From contig VSDK01011715.1 of NCBI GenBank assembly GCA_009767595.1, positions 375,098-439,097 of the forward strand: DNA of 64,000 bases. The letters are read 5' to 3'. Of this stretch, positions 29,301 through 44,200 are shown in pieces; the first letter of the stretch is position 1, and each line of letters begins with the position of its first letter. The notes beneath the pieces were generated by a model, which was given only the letters and a program-made list of their open reading frames with translations, searched no databases and had not been told where the DNA came from. The position numbers were made by a program, and so were the translations under genes. The DNA comes from Symbiodinium kawagutii (Eukaryota > Sar > Dinophyceae > Suessiales > Symbiodiniaceae).

Positions 29301-32300
29301 CGGAGCTACTGTTTTCAATCCCCTAATCAGATGGCACATGGTGGAATTCTCTTTATGTTCTTCGATTGGCCATTTGCAGGACAACTCTTGGAAGCTAGAC
29401 CAATCTATTGTAGAAATGCCGTCTGCAGTGCCAGCATACTCAATTACAAATTCTATTGGGTATTGTTGGTCTAGCCCAGCCTATCCAAGCGTTCGTTCAT
29501 TGTGCATGGACAAACACCTGCTGGTGTCAGCCCCTTTTCCTGGTTTTGGCTCAGATTCCAATGTTGAATGCTGGCAGTCCCAGCAATTCTGCGAAATAAC
29601 ACTCCAAAACATCGCCTAATAACAGTCATCAACACGGGTACGAGATCTCTACCCACAAACTCCCATGGGTTTCCCCCGGTGATCACGTCCGTGGTTGGAG
29701 GCGCACACCCGTCCAGCGGCACCCGGCAACCCGCGGCAAGCGACCTTTGGCGATGAGAGCCATACCCACCTGGCACATGGCGTTCAGCTCTGCTGCCGTG
29801 AAGCGCATGCTTCTCACGATGCTTGAGAATGGACGTTCATACTGGTTTACAAGGGCTTACAAAGGTTTAATTAGTTTATTATTTGGAATGCTTAGAGAAA
29901 TTGATTGAACATTGGTACGCTCTTGGATTTAGAAGCTGTCACCAGTAATCTATCCATGCGCAACTTGTTCGGCAGTGTGGAGGCCTCCGGCAGCTCCCCT
30001 TACAACATCCCAAAAACCACCGGTTGGTTGCCCATGGAGTGGTGGAGAAACTGCGGTTGTTCAAGTGACGGGCGTACCAATATATGTTAGTGGTGTATCC
30101 TGTGAATGATCTGCCCTCAAGATGGGTGGTTTCCCTNNNNNNNNNNNNNNGGTTGCCCTACAAAAAAATATGGAGAATACAGTCGTGAAACCACCATTTG
30201 TGGGTATAGTTGTTCAATACCATGGCGATATGATTACATTGAACAACTAGTCGTTTTAATAAACCACCATTGAACATATATGTACTACATTAAACCACCA
30301 TTGGACAACTAGCACATTACGTAGACATACGTAGACATTGAACAACTATCTGGTGGTTCGCTGTAATGTTCACCATGTGGGGTTTCATGGCGTGTCGGCG
30401 CATCTTTAGCTCCCAAGCTACCGCTGCACCTGAGCCAGTACCACTGCATCCTCAAGAACTGCAAGCTCGGGCTCATCCTGACAGTGGAGGGAGCATCAGT
30501 GTTGGTCAGAAAATTGACTCAGATGCTGATGACTCCCATCTTTGACTCAGAATTGACTGGTCAGAAAAATACAAGAAATTTGACTTTGAAGCTGAACCAC
30601 TGATTATGTATAATACAAGTGATACATCATGCTGTTGAGGCGATTCAGACATTTGTAGAGCGTCACGTAATGCTCAGCCCAGGTCTACATGTCCCACGGC
30701 CATACCCCCAAAAGCATTGGCGTCACCAAAAGACATGCCAGCTTGGATTGTTTGAAGATGTTTGAAGGCATCGAGGCTCTGTCAACAAGCTAATTTGCAA
30801 AAGGATGTGTCAATGTTGATATTGCTTGGTGATAGTAATGGTCAATCATGGCTGAAAACCTTTGACAATCGGGGACAATGATCAGCACTACCATGCTGGG
30901 GCGATCTCAGATGATATCGGTTCATGATCTGGGTCTGCATGGTCAGATAAGCGCCGTCGCTGTCGGTGCCACATGAATTTGAGCCCTTAAAAACTTGCAT
31001 CCCTGATGAAACATAAATGAAAACACAAAGATCGCCTGGTTTCAAACAACAAACCCTGTAGGTCTCCCATGGTTTTCCCATACGAAGCCAAAAGTCACTT
31101 GAAGAAAAATCACGTCCAACGAGTCCAACCCACTTGGATCCCATGATTCTTTGCCACTCTTCTCCTGCTTCCCTGGGATCCACCCCTGGCCGTGCCTGAG
31201 CCAAAGCTCCCAAGTGGATCACGGCCTTGAGCCCCTTGAGTTCCAAGCCGGCAGTGGAACCCACGAAGGTCGCCTGCCAGGGGAACACTCCTCTGAGTGG
31301 ATGGCTTATCCCAAGCTGGAACTTTTTGGTGAAAGGATTGGTAGATGGTTGGCCAATGGTTGGGCGAATTGTTGCTTGCTGCTTGGTTGCTGGTTTGTTC
31401 AAATATTGGTGGACTTGTCGGTTGCTGGTTGGTTCCTGCTTGGTTTTCCATGTAGTGGGTTGAGAAACCTGTGGAAAGCCGTCGAACTAGTGGTATCAGC
31501 TTGACAGATCCTGGCTACACCGGTGAAAGGGTGTGAGTGTGCTGGATGAAGGCTACAGACAGCTTTCACACGCTTAGGCATGAGATAGATGTAACTGTGC
31601 AAATATGATACTACCACGGTAGTACACACGCATGCGGCAGGCTCATCCAAGATGCCACAAGATGAGTACAGCAGCTCCACTCCTGGGCAACACGAGAAGC
31701 TTGACGGCTCCCCCCCGCCTTTGGCAGTTTGCTGGCCAAAGCAGTCGCGAGCTCTGCAGGGGAACCTTGAGGGCGAGGGAATCGGAGTATCCAAATCCAT
31801 GGAGGTGTGCTTATCAATGTGTGCCTGGATGTAGAAGAAACAGGAAAAAGAAGGAGAGAGAGAGAGAGAGAGAGAACAAAAACAAATACATAGACATACA
31901 GTATATGATATCCTAACAAAGTGAAGAAGCAGAGATAGACAGAGAGCAAGAGATCGATAGACATAGATACAGATTGAGATGGTTCTCAACAGCCTATGTC
32001 ACAATAATTCTTGCTTAATTCAAAAAAACTATTTGAGATAACCATCGTTTCCCAAAGTGGAGGACACCATTGGGGAAATTTGTTCGGCCCTTGCATCACA
32101 AAATGCCCATGAAACGCATGAAATCAAACAGATTGAAAGGTGTATCCGATTGAGAAGAGGCGACATCACCAACCCATTCTTCGTCCAAAGAAAGCAGGTT
32201 GTGGGGCAAGTGCAGCAGGACTGGCATTAAAATTACCTCGGCTCCAACAAAGTTTTCCTAGCTTCACCTTGGGATCTGCGGATGAACTAGGCACACGTTC

Positions 32301-35227
32301 GTCCTATCCCATATGGTGTTCGTCCGGTAGATCAGAGGGCTGCCTGTATATATAAATCCACTTACTCACCTAGGGCCATAAACGGCTTGGTGATCGATTA
32401 CAGGCATCTTTCAAGCTCTTAGGCCATCCCAACTTTTATAACATTTACAACCAGTGGTTGGTGACTGGTGACTTCTGTTGTACACTTGAGATGCTTCTTG
32501 TAGATCCCACATTTTTCAATCACAATCATTCCTTCCGAACCTGCACGCACCATCCCCAGCAAGCTGCACGCACCATCATCCCCTCCAGCTACCTTCTCCT
32601 GGGCGGCGCTGCTGGGTTCCCTGGCCAACGAAGAGCACCCCAGCGCCATCCTTCGCAGTGCCCGGAGTTCCTTCCAAGCTGCTCCACTCCACCTGCGCCC
32701 ACCGTCCGAGTTGGTCATCGGATCAGCACGTCTTGCGTCACGACCGGTGGTTGAACCATGGTCCAAACACGAAGAATCTAAACAATGCTTGTACTGCAAC
32801 TGGTTATCTATAACTGGTTGAATAAGACTACTATAGTTATATATTGCTATACAAATGGTCCACTATGATTATAACGAATTATAGCCATGATTTACCCCTC
32901 TGGTTCATTGAAGCTGTTTGGCTTGACTGCTTAAGGACTGATGATGAAGTTAGCATGGAAAGTTTGAATCACCTTCTTTCAATTTTTCGTATGAAGTTAG
33001 CATGGAAAGTGTGATCCGCTTCCTTGGGAAGCAGGAAGTGCTCGAGTGTATCCAATATTTAGATCTATATATTAATTTGAACTTGTACCATGATGATTTG
33101 ATGTAATTTGTATCAAGTTGTTCCATGCCCGCGTTTGCCTTACAGTATCTGTTGATTTTAGCAATTGCCGTCCTGTATGTCGCACCAGTTAAAATCACTT
33201 GACTTGTTCGTTACCCTCGCGCTCCTACCATGTTCAGCTGCAATGTGCCACCTCAGTATTGGCACAATTCTACGATATTATCTTGGGATCTTGGCATGCC
33301 GGCAAGTCTAGGAAATATATGTTTGATGTCTTAGTCCTTTTCAGGTTACACTGCTTCTTAGTCGTGATTAATTATCCTTTTCTCTTGTCCTTGGGTATTC
33401 TCTCTGCTTCTAAGGGAAGACATGCAAAGGTAGTTCAATCAATCTAAGATGAGCGAATCCAAGCGAACACCACCCCTGCTTCAAAACCGCTTTCTAGTCT
33501 CTTCCCAGAGAACATCAAAGGCACAATCTGCGAGACACACATGTCAACAGGACCAAGATATAGCTGGTACGACACGTCCCTTATAGATCAGGTAGGTTCT
33601 GTATGGTTCAGCTTACGCCCGAAACAGCAGCTCGCGCGGCTCAACTCTGCCCCTGCCTGCAAGATATCTTCTTCCACATCATCTGTGGCCTGCTGAAGCA
33701 TCTTGGCCTTGGACATTGTGATGGGGAGGAAAATCTGAAGACAATGAACCAACGGTTGGGCGTTGATGGCATCATTGATTACATGGTTGCTTGTTGAGAT
33801 AGAACTTTGTTGAAGCAGGCGGTTATGTCACTTGTCCGTATCTGTGGGGTTCATCAATAAGTATGGGACTAGTTGCTAACCAGCCACTATCATAGCTTGG
33901 GGCTCAGGGGCCTCCTGGCTCAGGCTGGCTCAACTGCAGAACACCTTGCTCAAGCACTTGCATCAGCAACTTCCATGATATGGAGTCAAAATTAACCGGA
34001 TATGGTTCACTAGCGGCACTCTATGTTGACCAGCCATATGGCTAGGATCAATTTGTCATTTGAAATTGGGGGGTGTCGCAACCCAGCGTGGCGCATTACT
34101 GGACCAGTTGCAATGTGCTCGGGTCGAACTTCACGGAACCTGCGGCGGATCTGGGCAGAACTCTCGGTCATGTTTCCACCTATGCTGCGTAAGGTAGAAA
34201 ATGGAAGACTATTTAGCATCACTGCAAACAAAAGGCCATGTCAGTGAAGACAATCTAGAGATGAGGCTGAAGACAACAGAGACATGTGCTTGTATTCTGA
34301 TGCTTACTTAGGTGCAAATACTGCATATGCGCATGATGAACCAGTGGTTCTCAGTGGCATGTTGGGTGCCAAAGCTTCCAGATTCTGTCTATGGAATTCC
34401 TTGCCAGGAAAACCCAAAATATGTTGAGTGTAGAGAAGGAATGAGAAGGAGCTGAATGTACGAATACCAGCAAGCTTCCAAACCTTTTGGATTGATTCAG
34501 ACTCACAGCCGTGTGCCAAAAGCATTGTATGCGTGCTTGTTCACTCGTCAAGACAATCAAGAGCAATTTCTGCGAGTTCTACGGCCACTCAGACCTGATA
34601 TGGATACGATGGCATGAATTACTTTGATGGTCAACTACTGCCTTTGTGGCCACAGCAAAAGGTGTTTGTCTAAGAACTGTTGGATGGTCGAGTACCAAAC
34701 AATGTCCCACTTGCTATCCGATGGCATACGGTGAGTTCATCCCTGCCTGATGGTATTCCCGCAACTATCCACTGATCTTTGTTGAAAACGCTTTTTCTTC
34801 AGGGTACGCATGATCATCCAAGTTAGTAAGAGCCATCGTTTGCAACCCGCGCAGAGTAGGGGCCCCCTACTCACAAGTCGTTTTCCAACACACCTCACTA
34901 TCATCCACCAGAACTGCCAATTACCAGCAAACTCAGCATAGTAGCACCCCTTGAAGTGGAGTCAGCCAAAGTCATACCTCACTTCATAGGCATACCTCAT
35001 GGTCAGTCATAGTCATAGTCAGTCATAGTCATACCTCATGCAAAATCATATGGCCATGGGCGCTAAAACCATGCCTTACCCACCAACTGCCGCACCTCAG
35101 GGTCTCGAAGCCCAACATGGCAGTGCCATCCTGGCGAAACTTGGGTCGGCTACTAGGCTGGGTTGCTGATTGGGTGGTGGATAATTTTTTTTGATGATGA
35201 TGATGATGATGGTGGTTAATGAGATGC

Positions 35228-35272
<45 letters not shown>

Positions 35273-38200
35273 GTCGTCGTCAAATCATCCAATCATCAGA
35301 CTCTGTGGGCTTGGGGTCCGATGTTGGTCCAGGCAGCATCGCAGGACAGGCCCGCAGTCGGTGCAGAGTTCACAATCTCTGCGCTCATTCTCACGTCATT
35401 TCAACATGTTCGGTCTGTGAATACATGGGAGGAAACCCAAAACCACGGAGATGGTGATTCTATTGCCAAAGCCCCCTGGGGCAAACCAATCTGGTGGTCG
35501 AGACTTTGCACTCTAGCGCCAATCCACCACTCTTTCAGGAACTTATATACAGTATTAGTGATTCACCAAAATATTGGTTCCAACATTCCGTTGCTAGATT
35601 GCTAATCACGAGGCTCTGAATCAGATGATTTCAACCATGCTTGCCTCCTAATGGCGAGCATTGGCGAGCTCACGACCCGCAACCAAACCACTGGAAGGAC
35701 CGCAACGAACTCCGTTGCAACCCACGGTGTCCTCTTTGCAGAGCTTGGAGTTCACGCAGTTCTCTCGGTCGGTGATCTCCACCAGCTCGTGATGGACAAA
35801 GATGTCGGTCTGGGATCCTGCAACGAGCAGCTGTGCACGCCAGCAAGGCGCTGGTGAAGGCGGCTAGCAATGGCGAGTGAGTGATGGTTGATGGATGATG
35901 GTTGATGGATGATGGTTGACACTTTTTGATGGTTTCTCAGGCATAGTAGTGGATATATGCAACGACTAATGATCGTCAAGATTCCATCAAAAGGAATGAA
36001 CATTCAAAAAGAACAGAGGCAGTAACACAAACAATGGCAACACTGCAATAACTGCAGAAAAACATAACAACCGTTTTTGTTGAGAACAGATCCAGGAGTT
36101 GAGGGTGTCTTTCCCGTTCCACGATCGGCCGCACCCAGCCTTGGGCATAGTGGGTGACCTTCTGCACCATCAAGGGGATGCGCAAGGAGTTCAAGCCATC
36201 CACCTCCCAAGCGAAATAAGGCGCAAGGGGACCACCCTGTAGGATCTGAGGAAGGAAGTTTACTAATAAGATGAAAACTCCAAAGTCCTGAAGGGTCAAT
36301 GGATATGATGAATCGTTCTTGATCAAGATTGTTTGATCGTTGCTGATTTTGCTGGGAAATGGCGTTCAGAATGGTGCATAGAGGTTAAGAACAGGGGATA
36401 AATTGCCCAAATTGCCACCAGTCATTCGTTCGCACTGGATGATCATCTTGCTGGGAGTCATGAAAGCCCAGGTGAAAACTCAGGGCCCTGGTCGTCCAGC
36501 AACAAAACTGGGGTTGCCCTGGTTAGACTCTGGGAAACGAATCTCTGGAAGTAGAAAATCCACGAGGAACAAACTTGGAAGTAGAAAATCCTTGAAAATG
36601 CACCAGAATAGAAATAGATGGTTGTGCTGCTGAAATTGATGATGGTTTTAACTTCCAGGGCATCGTTTCGCGCACAAAAGTCCTTTTGAATGGGGTGAAT
36701 GGATTGCTATCCATTCCCCAGTAATGCTAAAAGTACCCAGCAACAACCACCATGATCATGGCTCACACCAGGTAGTGATGTGTCTCCTCATGGGTGGTTT
36801 GGTCAGTGATGTCCGAGGACACTAAGCAAGAACCACCAACCCGTTGTGAGTGCTTCCCCCAGCCTCCGTGCTGTGACGCTCCAACATGAAGGCCATGCTT
36901 CCCTGGAAGGTGCCATCCTTGGCAGAGCAGCAACATCACCCATGGATGCCGTTGGTGAGTTGGTTGGCTGGTTGGTTTGTTCGTTGCTTGGTTAGTTGGT
37001 AGATGTAGCTAGTTGGTTGGTCAGTAAGTTGGTTAGTTGGTTGGTGGGTCACTTGGTTAGTCGGTTACTTTGTTGGTCGGTTACTTAGTTGGTCGCTTAG
37101 TTACTGATAAGTTGACAGTTGATTGCTTGCTTAGTTGCTTGCTTAGTTAGTTGATTGGTTTCCGATTGCACATGTCACAGAAACCCGTCATTGACTTTGC
37201 CGCCTTGCCAAGATCGGGTCGGATTGTGGTCCATACAACCGACATCAACCGACGATCACCAACAACAAGAGGGATCAAAAGGGATCGAATGTTTCTGGTG
37301 ATTGCTTTCGTGAATTGGTCATCCGATGGTAAAGCTTCCAACGCTCAGCAAACTGAGAAGCTTAGCGATGCCTGATGATTTTTGATGATGGTCATTGATG
37401 ATTGATGGTGATTGTTGATGGTCAATGATGCTTAAGGATACGGATTTTTGATGGCTAGTTTGCAGTAGACCCAGCACCATAGCCCCGATCCATGTGCAGC
37501 CAACAGTAGCCACTGGCTCGGATTCTACGGCACCCAGGGATGGCGGCACCCAACCAGCTATGGTTCCCACAACATCAGTGCCACGCATCGATCACAGCTG
37601 GGTTGAAGAGGTAGCCGCTGTTGGTTCCATCATCTTGCGCTGCGATGCGAGCCAAGACCTGTTGTGGATCCAAGGGATAGAGTTCGATATGGACGGCACT
37701 GTCTCGATTTTATCCATCAGAAACCTGTGTTTTTGTTGGCACATCCCTCGTCTACCCAGGAAATCACAGTCGATTCTGGACAAGGGCGAGATTGTGCGGA
37801 AGATTGGGCACCCAAATAGCCAGAAGCATTTGTTTCTTTCAGGAACAGTTAAGCAAACCTGATGACCTGAACATCATACTTCTGAGAAACAACAGAATTC
37901 CTGTCAATGCAGAGTGTACCTCTGAAAACCCGCAAATCGCGGGAATTTTGAATCTCCAGCTTCATGAACATGAACCATCAAGCATCATGGTCAACCAACA
38001 TGAACAGCAGCATCTTCCGGCCTCCTTCTCTCCTCTCAGGATATGACGGACCGTCCGGAAGCGCGGCTGCAGCGGTAAACCAATCTTGGAGAATGGCACC
38101 TGAGGGAACAGCATCCAGGGGGTCTTCAGCCTATCAAAACATACTGTCGACCCCAGCATAGACATGATTCCAAGATCAAGTCACCCTTCCCACATTGCTT

Positions 38201-41200
38201 GATATTGATAGTGCTATTGGTTGGGAATTTATTAATTACAAGTAGTTAGCTGTTGATTATAGTTACTGTATTTGTTTTATTTAGTGATCAATTAAATTCA
38301 GTGGTAGTTCCCTATATATAGTTATTGATCATAATGATGATTATTGATTAATTAAATTCAGTGGTAGTTCCTTATAGTTGTTGATTATAATGATGATTGT
38401 AGTTGTTAATTCAAGCTCTTTGGCCGTTTTGTTCTCAGTCACGCTGCGTCCATTGGTCAAGCAGCCACTGCCCCAAGCTTTCAGACCCCAACAGATCATC
38501 TGCCCACCTGGTACCCCGAAAAGCCAATAGCTTTGTTTCAGGTCGTTTCCTCTGGTGATGATTCCCTACCTGGGGGTTTCTTAAACAACCCCAAATCATC
38601 AATATTAAGAGAGCAGGCCGCACTCAATATTAAATACTTATAGTAATAAACCAACCATTTTTTGGATCCCCTGTTTTGAGAAACACCTACATCCAACACT
38701 GGTTCTTTGGGTAACCTCGAACAGTATCAGTTTCCACAAGATGTTTCTTCTAGTGTTCCAAAACGGAAGGCGCTGTGAAGCAGGCCTTGGTAACTGCTCA
38801 ATGAGGTTGGGGCTGCCATTTTGGTGGTCGCACATCACTTCACTGACATGGCGAAACAGTGGTGGCCCCCACCGCTACAAGTTCGTAAGCCCCTGCAACC
38901 GCAGCAATTTCATAAATTCATCTGAAATCGGTTCACAACCCTGCTTCTTAACAGTTGCGCCAGAATTATATACCTTTAATCCCACAAGCATAACATCCTA
39001 CTTAGATCTACGAAGACTTAGTTACCTCATCCTTCTCCATCCTTCCATGGCTTCCATGGCAACCGTCCCATGGCGCCCCAAGGCACGTACAAACGCTCGA
39101 TGCTCACCTCCTCGTCGCAACGCGCACGCACCTGTAGTGCTGCTCGCTCGAGACCCCGTGGCTACTTCTACTCCACCGATTCAGGGTTGTGGATAATGTT
39201 AACCCAGGATCAATAATGGGTTAATATTGGGGGGTTAATATTATTAATATCGGAGAAGGTTAACCCCGGATTGATTAATTGGGGGGGTTACCATTTAAAT
39301 CGGAAACCAAGGCTTTCAGGGGATACCCCCTATTTATCAACCCGGGGTTTATTGATCCTGGGTTAACAGTACCAAGTAAGGGACCCACTGGCATCTGTCA
39401 TGGATACCAAGTAAGCTTCAAAATGATCACATCGCTACTTTAGGTTCTTGGCCTATCTTTGTCTACGAAATCAACCGCAACTCTTCACAGTGCACATGGC
39501 ATTGTAGCGCTCCAGCTGGTGGCCCCACCTCGGCCAGGTCCAGGGATGGATACTGCAGCTCTTGGAAGTTCAAATCCAAATCCTCAGCGCTCGCGTTCCG
39601 TACCCCACATCGTGAATAGTGGTTGTTAGTATCGCTGGTGGGAAAGGTTGACACTCCATGATCTTTATCGCATATACAGAATTATACATGTGAGGATATA
39701 CATGGGTAACATGACATGAATATCCTATATCATGTACCTTTGCAGCATCAGCTTATGCACTTGTTCTTGTCTGTAGTCGGGCGCAACTTCCGTTCAGGCA
39801 TCAGTCGATTTCCCCACGACGGGTCATTCAACTCGTGGATCGCTTTTTGGGGCACCCAAAGGTACCAGGTCATCCCATGATGACAATTTCGACTACCCAG
39901 GTGGCCGCATCCCGCGGCAAAACCGTGATTTCTATCATCTAATAGCCGAAATAGACGACAAGAACCAAAAGAAATCACAGCATTACATTAGTCAGGACAA
40001 GTTCATCTAAAAACACCAGGCGCGGGTGTCAAGTAAATATGGTGGTTTCTGAAAATAGGGGAAATACGGGAGTCCCCAAATCATCCTTTGTATCAGTCAT
40101 TCATAATAAAACAACCACTTTAGAGTACTTTTGGGGTACCCCCTGTCTCAAGAAACCACCATATATATGGGGTCAAAACCCTTCCTTTCCCACTATTATT
40201 GGTTGGTTATTATCCCCTATGATTGGTTGGTTAATGGCTTGACCCATAGCCATACCATTCCGTTGCGGAACTTCAGCCTTGCTTCACCCAGCCTTGGTTC
40301 AGCTGTTGAGCTCCTGAGCTGTCGCCAAGGGACGCCTTCCGCGTGTGTAGCCAACTTTCGTCGTTCTTTGGGGTCGTAGCTACTCATGGACCAGTGCTGA
40401 TCCGGGAAGAGCTCCAGGTACCTCGCCGGCCATACGGGAGGGTCGATGGTGAAGGGTTGGCGGGTTGGCTTCATGAGGCTTGATCAGCTAATAATGAATA
40501 ATTATTAATTGACATAATCAGTTGAGTAAGAACTTAATGATTAATGTCAATCAATAATCAGTGCATGAATATAGCCATAATGTCAATGATGATTAGTCAT
40601 GAATCCACTAATCAGTTCACTACATTAATGATGCTTAATGTCAATGATCATGCTTCATTAATATCAATAATCAGTGCATAATCAGTCCATGACCATTCCA
40701 TGAACTACCCTCTGGCAAACTAACCTGAAAGCTCACTATCTTTACAGGTAACACCACTCTGAACTATGAATAGAGAATTTACACTTCCAGGTTGGTTTGC
40801 CGGAGAACCATGATTGATGGTTGGTGAAATGCCAGTGGTTGGTTCACCTTGGTACAGCTGTGCTCAGCTCGTGCGGGCAAGGGGCAGATCCACATCGCGC
40901 GCCAGCTTTCCCTCTTCGCCCTGCTTCAGCACCAGAGGAGCTGTGAAGCCAACCTTGCAACATGCGTTTCAGACCCGGACCCACCCAATGGGAGCAGTTG
41001 AACCAAGCTTGGGGTTCTTGGGAATTCAATGATGATTCTGCCAGTTTCAGTTGAAAACCCACTCTTAACCAGCCAGCAGACCTACTTCTCAAGAATCAGT
41101 TGCTGTTTGTAGTGATACCGAGTTATACCCCACTTTTTAAACACGAGTTACCCACTACCAACAGCAGCAATTACTGACCATGATCAACCATTATCAATTT

Positions 41201-44200
41201 GCTGGTGGATACCACTTCTGGCCGATGGTTAACCATTCCTACCCATCTTGAACCCTATCAGCGGTAGAACCTCAGCTGTGGCAACTGGAACCCGCTACAC
41301 CGGCAGCTTCTGAGCCGCCGAAGGTCCCCATAAGTCTGGAGGCATTTCATAACAACTATTCCAGAGATGATCAGTTTCATGGGTGCTCATCCATATTCCC
41401 ATCTAAGGACGCGTACAATGATTGATGGCTTCGTTACTTGGGGACCTTTAGAGGGCCCTTACTGTGACCCCCCACACGCTCCCACATCCCGTGCCATGCC
41501 TTGAGAATGCTCCACTGCTTGTCTTTGCAGTTCAAGTGAAACTCGCCCGCCGCAAGAACCATCCTGAGGCAAGTGGATCCGTGGTACCAACTACCAATGA
41601 CATCCAACGACCAGTCAAGGCCCTGAAGAAATTCCTTGGATCTGTTTGGTGCTCTGAAGGTCACAGGGTGGTGGAGAACTCACCAACTCACAACTGCTAC
41701 AGAGAAGCAACCCCAAACTTCTGTAGGCGTGTCGCTTAGGAATTCTTCACGATACCACGAAATGGACGGATCCTGCAGCCAAGAAGCTCCAAGTAGGTCG
41801 CACCAGGCACAACAATTTCACCGAAAATGATGTGATGACCTGAAAGCTTAAGGCTTGCCTCTGTTCCATGCTACCCGGTGATAGTATCCTGATTGCTAAA
41901 TTTGTATCCCACTATCACTACTATTGTCACTGCATATCTGTTGCTTGTAGCCACTCTGTTGTCATCCGCAACTCTTGCATCATCGCGAAAAGCAGTTGCC
42001 CAAGTTGAATAAAGTGATGGTTCCTGGATGCAGGGCTCTTTCATATCTGGTGCTATGATGCCTGTGAAGGCTGTCGCCCACAACCTGGATGCACAGCTAG
42101 GGCTCATGGTGACCACCAAAATGATCGTCCTTTGTTGGACTGCCTTGCGAGATTCGCAATGTTCAGCCATGAATGAAAATCGAATTCAATGAATCTTATC
42201 ATTTTAGTTGGAAACCGATTTGTGGCGTCTGTGGCTGCAGATTCCTGGGATACTGAGAACGTGGGTGGGTCCCTAAATCCATCTGTTCTATGTTTCGGGC
42301 ATGTCTGAAGAATTACCTAATCCACATATTCTGGTACGTTGCGTGTACCTATGCTCCAAGAGGGAACGCTTGAAAATGGAACATGTACTCCAATTATTGT
42401 ATGCATGAAAAGAAACACCCTGAAGGTATGCAAAGACGGCATACATGTGGCGACAAAAAGCTATCAAAAGGACAATCCAGTCTTCGGCTGCACTTGAAAA
42501 TCAAATGATAACTATGGTACTTCTTAGAAGTAGCAAATCGAAATGATAATTGTGGTACTCCTTAGCATTTCGCGAGTTCAAGGATCTTTGAAGGTGATAC
42601 TGCCACAGGTATGCACAAATGCTGTTGATGTTCGCACACTTCACCATGGCGAAAATGCACACGCACAACAACTGGTGTAAACACTGGGTCAAGTGACATC
42701 GGCTCTCAATCTAGCAAGCAGAACGGGGGACATGATCATTGCCTCATGTGTGAACATCAACAAGCACCATGGTAGTTCACTATCGGCAGAATGCTGCTGA
42801 GAACAATCATGAAACTTTGGCAGCTGAGGTCCAAGTGACTTACCAACTGAAGCAATTTCCCTGCAAAGGGCTGAGCAAATACCTGCCAGGAAATGCCAAA
42901 ACCCTGGAGGTGATGCCCAGATGTCCTCACTTATCTGACATATCCTGCTCGTTAGACCAAGAATGTATGTATGTTTGTCCTGTGCAAGGTTTCTCCAGAG
43001 CTTGTCTTGAGGGTGCTTGGGCGAGAAAAAGATTCCAGCCAGGCAACTGATTTAGGGGTATGACAAGTTTTTCAGTAAAATAGGAAATCAACCAACTTGA
43101 GTGTAGTCTGAGCCCACCTTTTGATTTCAAAAGAGTCCATGCAGAAAGAGTGCTGCATGTCCTTTTTGACCACACTGGCTGCGCGTCGGCCGACGTCACC
43201 CTGCGACGATCTCAGGGCTACAGTCGGCGCCTTTTTGGCGAATGCTCCGCCAAAAGTGCCGCAATATTGCTGTGGCCATTGGATTTCGCAAGATCCAATG
43301 GCCTTGCACCAGCTACAGTCTCCTTGTTCATGTCAGCCCCGGCCTCTACCAATGCACGCACCGCCTCTGCATGACCACTTGCTGTCGCCAAATGCAAAGG
43401 CGTCATGCCGCCCTCTGTTGTGGCCGTGTCTTTTTCTGCACCAGCATCCAGCAACACACGAATGATCTTCAAGTTTCCGTGCGCAGACGCATGGTGCAGC
43501 GGCGTGTAACCGCCATCACGCGAGCTGCAATCTTTATCTGCCCCAAATTCCAGCAATACTTTGGCAACCTCCAAGTGTCCATTGATAGCTGCAAAATGCA
43601 AAGGTGTTCTTCCAGTGTCTTCAGTGGCCTTGTCTGCCGCTGTTCCAGCTCGCAGCAAAAGGCGCACAACCTCCACATGTCCATTTGCAGCAGCAAGATG
43701 CAAAGGCGGGAAGCTGTCGTGAGCTGTCATTTTGTCTATCTCCGCACCGAATTCCAACAAAAGTTCTACAACTTCGAAACGACCAAGTGCCGCCACTTCC
43801 ATCAAAGGCGTTACAGCATTCCAGTCCTGACAGTCCTTTGCCGCCCCCTTTTCCAGCAACAACCGAACTACTTCCACACGCCCATTCAGCGCTGCATGGT
43901 GCAAAGCAGTCCTGCGAGTGACAGTAGTTGCTGCATCTATCCTTGCTCCAGCTTCAAGCAGGATACGAACCGATTCCAGGTTGCCAATCCGAGCAGCATA
44001 GTGAAGTGGTGTTTGACCGGAACTCTTGGCAGGGTCTGGGTCTGCTCCAGCTTCGATCAGCACCTGGACACACTCCAAGCTGCCGTTGATAGCTGCCTCA
44101 TGGAGTGCGGTAACACCATCTGTGTCTTTCAGATCTGGATTCACGGGCAGATGCAAAAGTCTCTCGACTTCCTTCGCGTTGTTCGAAACAGAAGCTGTCC

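Noticed and set aside
42882-42904. 21-bp micro-exon candidate encoding VLAFPG, which would resemble the missing DH turn
   Set aside because: Phase fits the following exon but not a valid donor after the His motif; too short to support alone.
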